Source of the DNA: Sphingomonas sp. | GTDB lineage: Bacteria; Pseudomonadota; Alphaproteobacteria; Sphingomonadales; Sphingomonadaceae | Length of the DNA: 8,207 nt | Assembly (NCBI GenBank): GCA_019747165.1 | Contig: JAIERC010000006.1 | Location: forward strand, 1 to 8,207 | Direction: 5' to 3' | Shown here: positions 5,914-8,207 of the stretch, in pieces | Layout of the letters: each line of letters begins with the position of its first letter | Numbering within the stretch: position 1 is the first letter of the stretch | Made by a program: the position numbers and the translations under genes | The notes under the pieces: generated by a model | The model's database searches: none | The model's input: only the letters and a program-made list of their open reading frames with translations | What the model was told of the DNA's origin: nothing

Positions 5914-7683
5914 ATGCAAGTGCGGTTCTGGGGAACCCGCGGGTCAATGGCAAAGCCTGGCCCCGACACTGTTCGCTATGGCGGAAACACGTCGTGCGTT
6001 CAGGTGACATCGGCGGCGGGAACGCTGCTGATCATCGATTGCGGCACCGGCGCGCATGGCCTTGGCCAGATGCTGATGAAAGAAGGGCCAAAGCCCACCC
6101 GCGGCCATGTGCTGATCAGCCATACCCATTGGGACCATATTCAGGGCATCCCGTTTTTTGCGCCCTTTTTCATTCCCGGCAACAAATGGGATTTTTACGC
6201 GCCAAAGGGGTTTGGCGAATCGCTGCGTGAAACCCTCGCCGGGCAGATGGAATATACCTATTTTCCAATCACGCCCGAAGCCTTTGGCGCTGAGCTGAAC
6301 TACAATAATCTTTCAGAAGGCGTGTTCCGGATCGACGACGTCGTCATCCGCACCCGCTATTTAAACCATCCCGCCCTGACCATCGCTTTCCGGATAGAGG
6401 TTGATGGCGCTGTCGTAGTTTATGCCTGCGATCATGAACCCCATTCGCGCGAGGCGGCTGACGGGATTGCCCCGCTTGATGGCCAGGATCTGGCCCATGC
6501 AGAATTCCTGCGTGATGCCGATCTGGTCATTCACGACGCGCAATATCTGGCGGCCGAATATGCGGGCAAAGTCGGCTGGGGGCACAGCACAGTCGAATAT
6601 TCGCTGCAAGTCTGCAAGACCGCCGGCGTCAAACAGTTAGCGATAACCCATCATGATCCGCTGCGCAATGATGATGCCATTGATACCATGATCGATGGTC
6701 TGCGCACTTCACTCGGGCCGGATTCGCCGCTTCATGTTTTTGCGGCGGCTGAAGGCATGATCCTCGACTATCGCGGTGATCGGGTGAGCCTGGCCGAAGG
6801 CGAAGAAGCGCTAATGGACCAGGCGGTCGGCAAGCGCGAAGCAATTGTCCTGCTTGTTGCGCAGGAAGACGCTTTGCGCGCCAAAATGAAGCAGGCCGTT
6901 TCAGACGAACCGGTCTTGCTCAAGGCGATTGAAGACGTGGCGAGCATTAGTGACGATGCGACAAAGGCCGGCTTGGTGTTGATCGATGGCGACCTTGCGT
7001 CAGGCGCGATCGCTGCTGCCACTGCGCTGCGGGGAATGCCCGATATGGGCAGTGTACCGATTCTGTTTTTGGGCGGCACGGCGCCAGAGCTTGGCAATTT
7101 CGGTGAAAATTCGGAATGGCTGCGCGCGCCCTTTTCGGTCGAATATGCTCGATCGCGCATTCGCACCTGGACGATGCGCGGCGCCTTCCGCTGGCTGCGC
7201 GCCAGCATGCCCGAAGATGAAACCGAACGGATGCAGGCGCTGCGCGCCCTTAATCTGGTCGAATCGAGCGGTGATGAGCAGTTTAATCGCTACACACGCA
7301 TCGCTGCGGCGCTTTTCAAGGTGCCCTATGCCCTGGTGTCGATCGTCGATGAAGACCGCCAATGGTTCAAGGCCAAATACGGCACGGATATTGAACAAAC
7401 CCCGCGCGACGTGTCGTTTTGCGCCCATGCCATCCATCATCCTGATGTGATGGTCGTCAATGATGCACTTACCGATTCGCGCTTTGGCGACAACCCGACC
7501 GTGGTCGGTCCGCCCAATGTGCGCTTTTATGCCGGCACCCCGCTGATGCTGCCAAGCGGGCATGCGATCGGCACCTTGTGCATCCTTGACGATCGACCGC
7601 GCGAATTCAGTGCCGAAGACCGCGAAAGATTGGCCGATCTGGGTGGATTGCTAGAACGGGAATTGGCTGCAATCGCCGCCTGA
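5914..7683 (+). CDS. Metallo-beta-lactamase-fold hydrolase fused to receiver-like and GAF domains
   Basis: The 589-residue product has three parts. Residues 1-285 are an MBL-fold domain: RFWGTRGS start, metal-binding HTHWDH (H70, H72, D74, H75), H152, D173 (YACDHEP), HDAQY (207-211), GWGHST and final THHDP (H246 or H247). This resembles the phosphodiesterase-like MBL group (PhnP/RNase Z/cyclic-nucleotide type), not beta-lactamases. Residues about 306-422 look like a receiver fold (IVLLVAQED, LVLIDGDL with D358, VPILFLGG, LRAPF) but lack the acidic pair of strand 1 and have Arg where the conserved Lys is expected. Residues about 440-589 form a GAF domain of the kind with SIVDEDRQWFKAKYG, TPRDVSFCAHAI and FYAGTPL. 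No signal peptide or membrane helix is seen, so it is probably cytoplasmic. The ATG at 5914 is chosen for its AGGGGGG tract and the family N-terminus; the frame opens upstream at 5857. The substrate is unknown; a nucleotide phosphodiesterase gated by small-molecule binding is an inference. Confidence 0.88.
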   Translation: MQVRFWGTRGSMAKPGPDTVRYGGNTSCVQVTSAAGTLLIIDCGTGAHGLGQMLMKEGPKPTRGHVLISHTHWDHIQGIPFFAPFFIPGNKWDFYAPKGFGESLRETLAGQMEYTYFPITPEAFGAELNYNNLSEGVFRIDDVVIRTRYLNHPALTIAFRIEVDGAVVVYACDHEPHSREAADGIAPLDGQDLAHAEFLRDADLVIHDAQYLAAEYAGKVGWGHSTVEYSLQVCKTAGVKQLAITHHDPLRNDDAIDTMIDGLRTSLGPDSPLHVFAAAEGMILDYRGDRVSLAEGEEALMDQAVGKREAIVLLVAQEDALRAKMKQAVSDEPVLLKAIEDVASISDDATKAGLVLIDGDLASGAIAAATALRGMPDMGSVPILFLGGTAPELGNFGENSEWLRAPFSVEYARSRIRTWTMRGAFRWLRASMPEDETERMQALRALNLVESSGDEQFNRYTRIAAALFKVPYALVSIVDEDRQWFKAKYGTDIEQTPRDVSFCAHAIHHPDVMVVNDALTDSRFGDNPTVVGPPNVRFYAGTPLMLPSGHAIGTLCILDDRPREFSAEDRERLADLGGLLERELAAIAA

Positions 7684-7687
7684 GGAA

Positions 7688-8026
7688 TCAGTGCGGCGTG
7701 CGCAGCACGACCCAGGCTAGCCATAGCCAGCCGGCAATCAGCAACACCCCGCCGATCGGGGTGATTGCGCCCAGCCAGCGCGGTAGGCCAATTGCCATCA
7801 GATAGAGCGAAATGCCAAAGATCGCGCCGCCGCTGACGAATAGCCAGCCGGCACCGCGCGCGCCAAGCTGCACTGCCATCAGCGCGGCCAGCGCATGGAT
7901 GAGTTGATAATGCGATCCGGTTTTCAGCCAGTCGACCGCGGCACCGGATGCACCGTGTGCGCCAAAGGCCCCTGCCCCCACCGCCAGGGCGCCCGATAAC
8001 GCGGCCAGTGCCAACAGCCAGTTCAT
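7688..8026 (-). CDS. DUF423 family inner-membrane protein
   Basis: This 112-residue protein has four predicted membrane helices (about 3-22, 40-56, 60-80 and 86-108). It carries the features I associate with DUF423 (the YgdD/YwdK group): GAFGAHG (20-26), TGSHYQLIHALAAL (36-49), GGAIFGISLYLMA (66-78) and ITPIGGVLLIAGW (88-100). Length and helix number are normal for the family, whose function is not known. The ATG at 8026 has a clear AGGAGA Shine-Dalgarno at 7-8 nt spacing and overlaps the stop of the upstream gene by 4 bp (ATGA), so the two are likely cotranscribed. Its stop lies only 4 bp from the stop of the convergent MBL-GAF gene, leaving no room for a terminator between them. Confidence 0.93.
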   Translation of the reverse strand: MNWLLALAALSGALAVGAGAFGAHGASGAAVDWLKTGSHYQLIHALAALMAVQLGARGAGWLFVSGGAIFGISLYLMAIGLPRWLGAITPIGGVLLIAGWLWLAWVVLRTPH

Positions 8027-8207
8027 CCCGATTCTCCTGCCTGTTCCAAACGCCCCCGGATCAAATGGGTATCGCCGGCGTGCATGTCCCCCGCCACTGC
8101 CTGCGCCTTCAGCCGTTCAATGTCGCGCGCACGATAGGCGGCCTCGGTTCGGGCGATTTCGTCATTATCGACGCCAACCTCAGCCAGCGCGCCGCGCGCC
8201 ATTACCA
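8023..8207 (-). CDS. C-terminal end of a gene entering from the right, possibly a CPA2 cation:proton antiporter
   Basis: Only the last 61 or so codons are in the window. The frame is open to the right edge and ends at TGA 8025-8023, overlapping the DUF423 start (ATGA). The visible peptide is polar and helical: GVDNDEIARTEAAYRARD, then IERLKAQAVAGDMHAGDTHL. The pattern of a charged helix with RxRDxERLxxQ followed by GDxxAG resembles, from memory, the cytoplasmic tail of monovalent cation:proton antiporter-2 (KefB/KefC-like) proteins of sphingomonads. No transport or TrkA-N domain is visible, so this is a weak call. An ATG at 8202 could in principle start a free 59-residue protein, but there is no Shine-Dalgarno visible in the five bases left and the frame continues through it. 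Confidence 0.5.
   Translation of the reverse strand, partial: VMARGALAEVGVDNDEIARTEAAYRARDIERLKAQAVAGDMHAGDTHLIRGRLEQAGESG

Noticed and set aside
1..8207. Mobile element, CRISPR array, tRNA/rRNA or defence system
   Set aside because: No transposase or phage gene, no regularly spaced direct repeats and no tRNA-like fold were seen. The xerD gene is the housekeeping recombinase in its usual neighbourhood, not an integron or phage integrase.

Overview
The window looks like ordinary chromosomal DNA from a high-GC alphaproteobacterium, most likely a sphingomonad (Sphingomonadaceae). The evidence is the protein style, the strong GC bias at third codon positions with long antisense shadow ORFs, and the gene order accA - xerD - divergent aroK - aroB, which is known from many alphaproteobacteria. 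I could run no database search, so the genus is open.

Layout, left to right. Positions 1-88 hold a strong hairpin/T-tract terminator nested in a 10-bp inverted repeat. Four tightly packed genes follow on the minus strand, transcribed right to left: a 45-residue single-pass membrane protein (3890-3753), a 613-residue exported helical protein of unknown function (3793-1952), the site-specific recombinase xerD (1955-1050) and the carboxyltransferase subunit accA (1036-89). They overlap or nearly touch, so they are probably one operon. An 83-bp divergent promoter region separates them from the plus-strand set aroK (3974-4528), aroB (4525-5625) and a 47-residue DUF2256-type zinc-binding protein (5625-5768), which are joined by 4-bp and 1-bp overlaps. 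A 145-bp gap with a GC-rich motif and a candidate promoter leads to a 589-residue protein (5914-7683) with a metallo-beta-lactamase-fold domain, a degenerate receiver-like middle and a C-terminal GAF domain. It meets, tail to tail with 4 bp between, a minus-strand pair: a DUF423 membrane protein (8026-7688) and the C-terminal end of a gene entering from the right, tentatively a CPA2-type cation:proton antiporter.

How the genes work together: aroK and aroB act in the shikimate pathway, accA in fatty-acid synthesis and xerD in chromosome dimer resolution. These are housekeeping jobs linked by conserved synteny, not one pathway. The less understood parts are the small membrane protein plus the exported 613-residue protein, the DUF2256 gene coupled to aroB, and the three-domain MBL/receiver-like/GAF protein. 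I see no mobile element, CRISPR array, tRNA or rRNA, and no defence or biosynthetic system.
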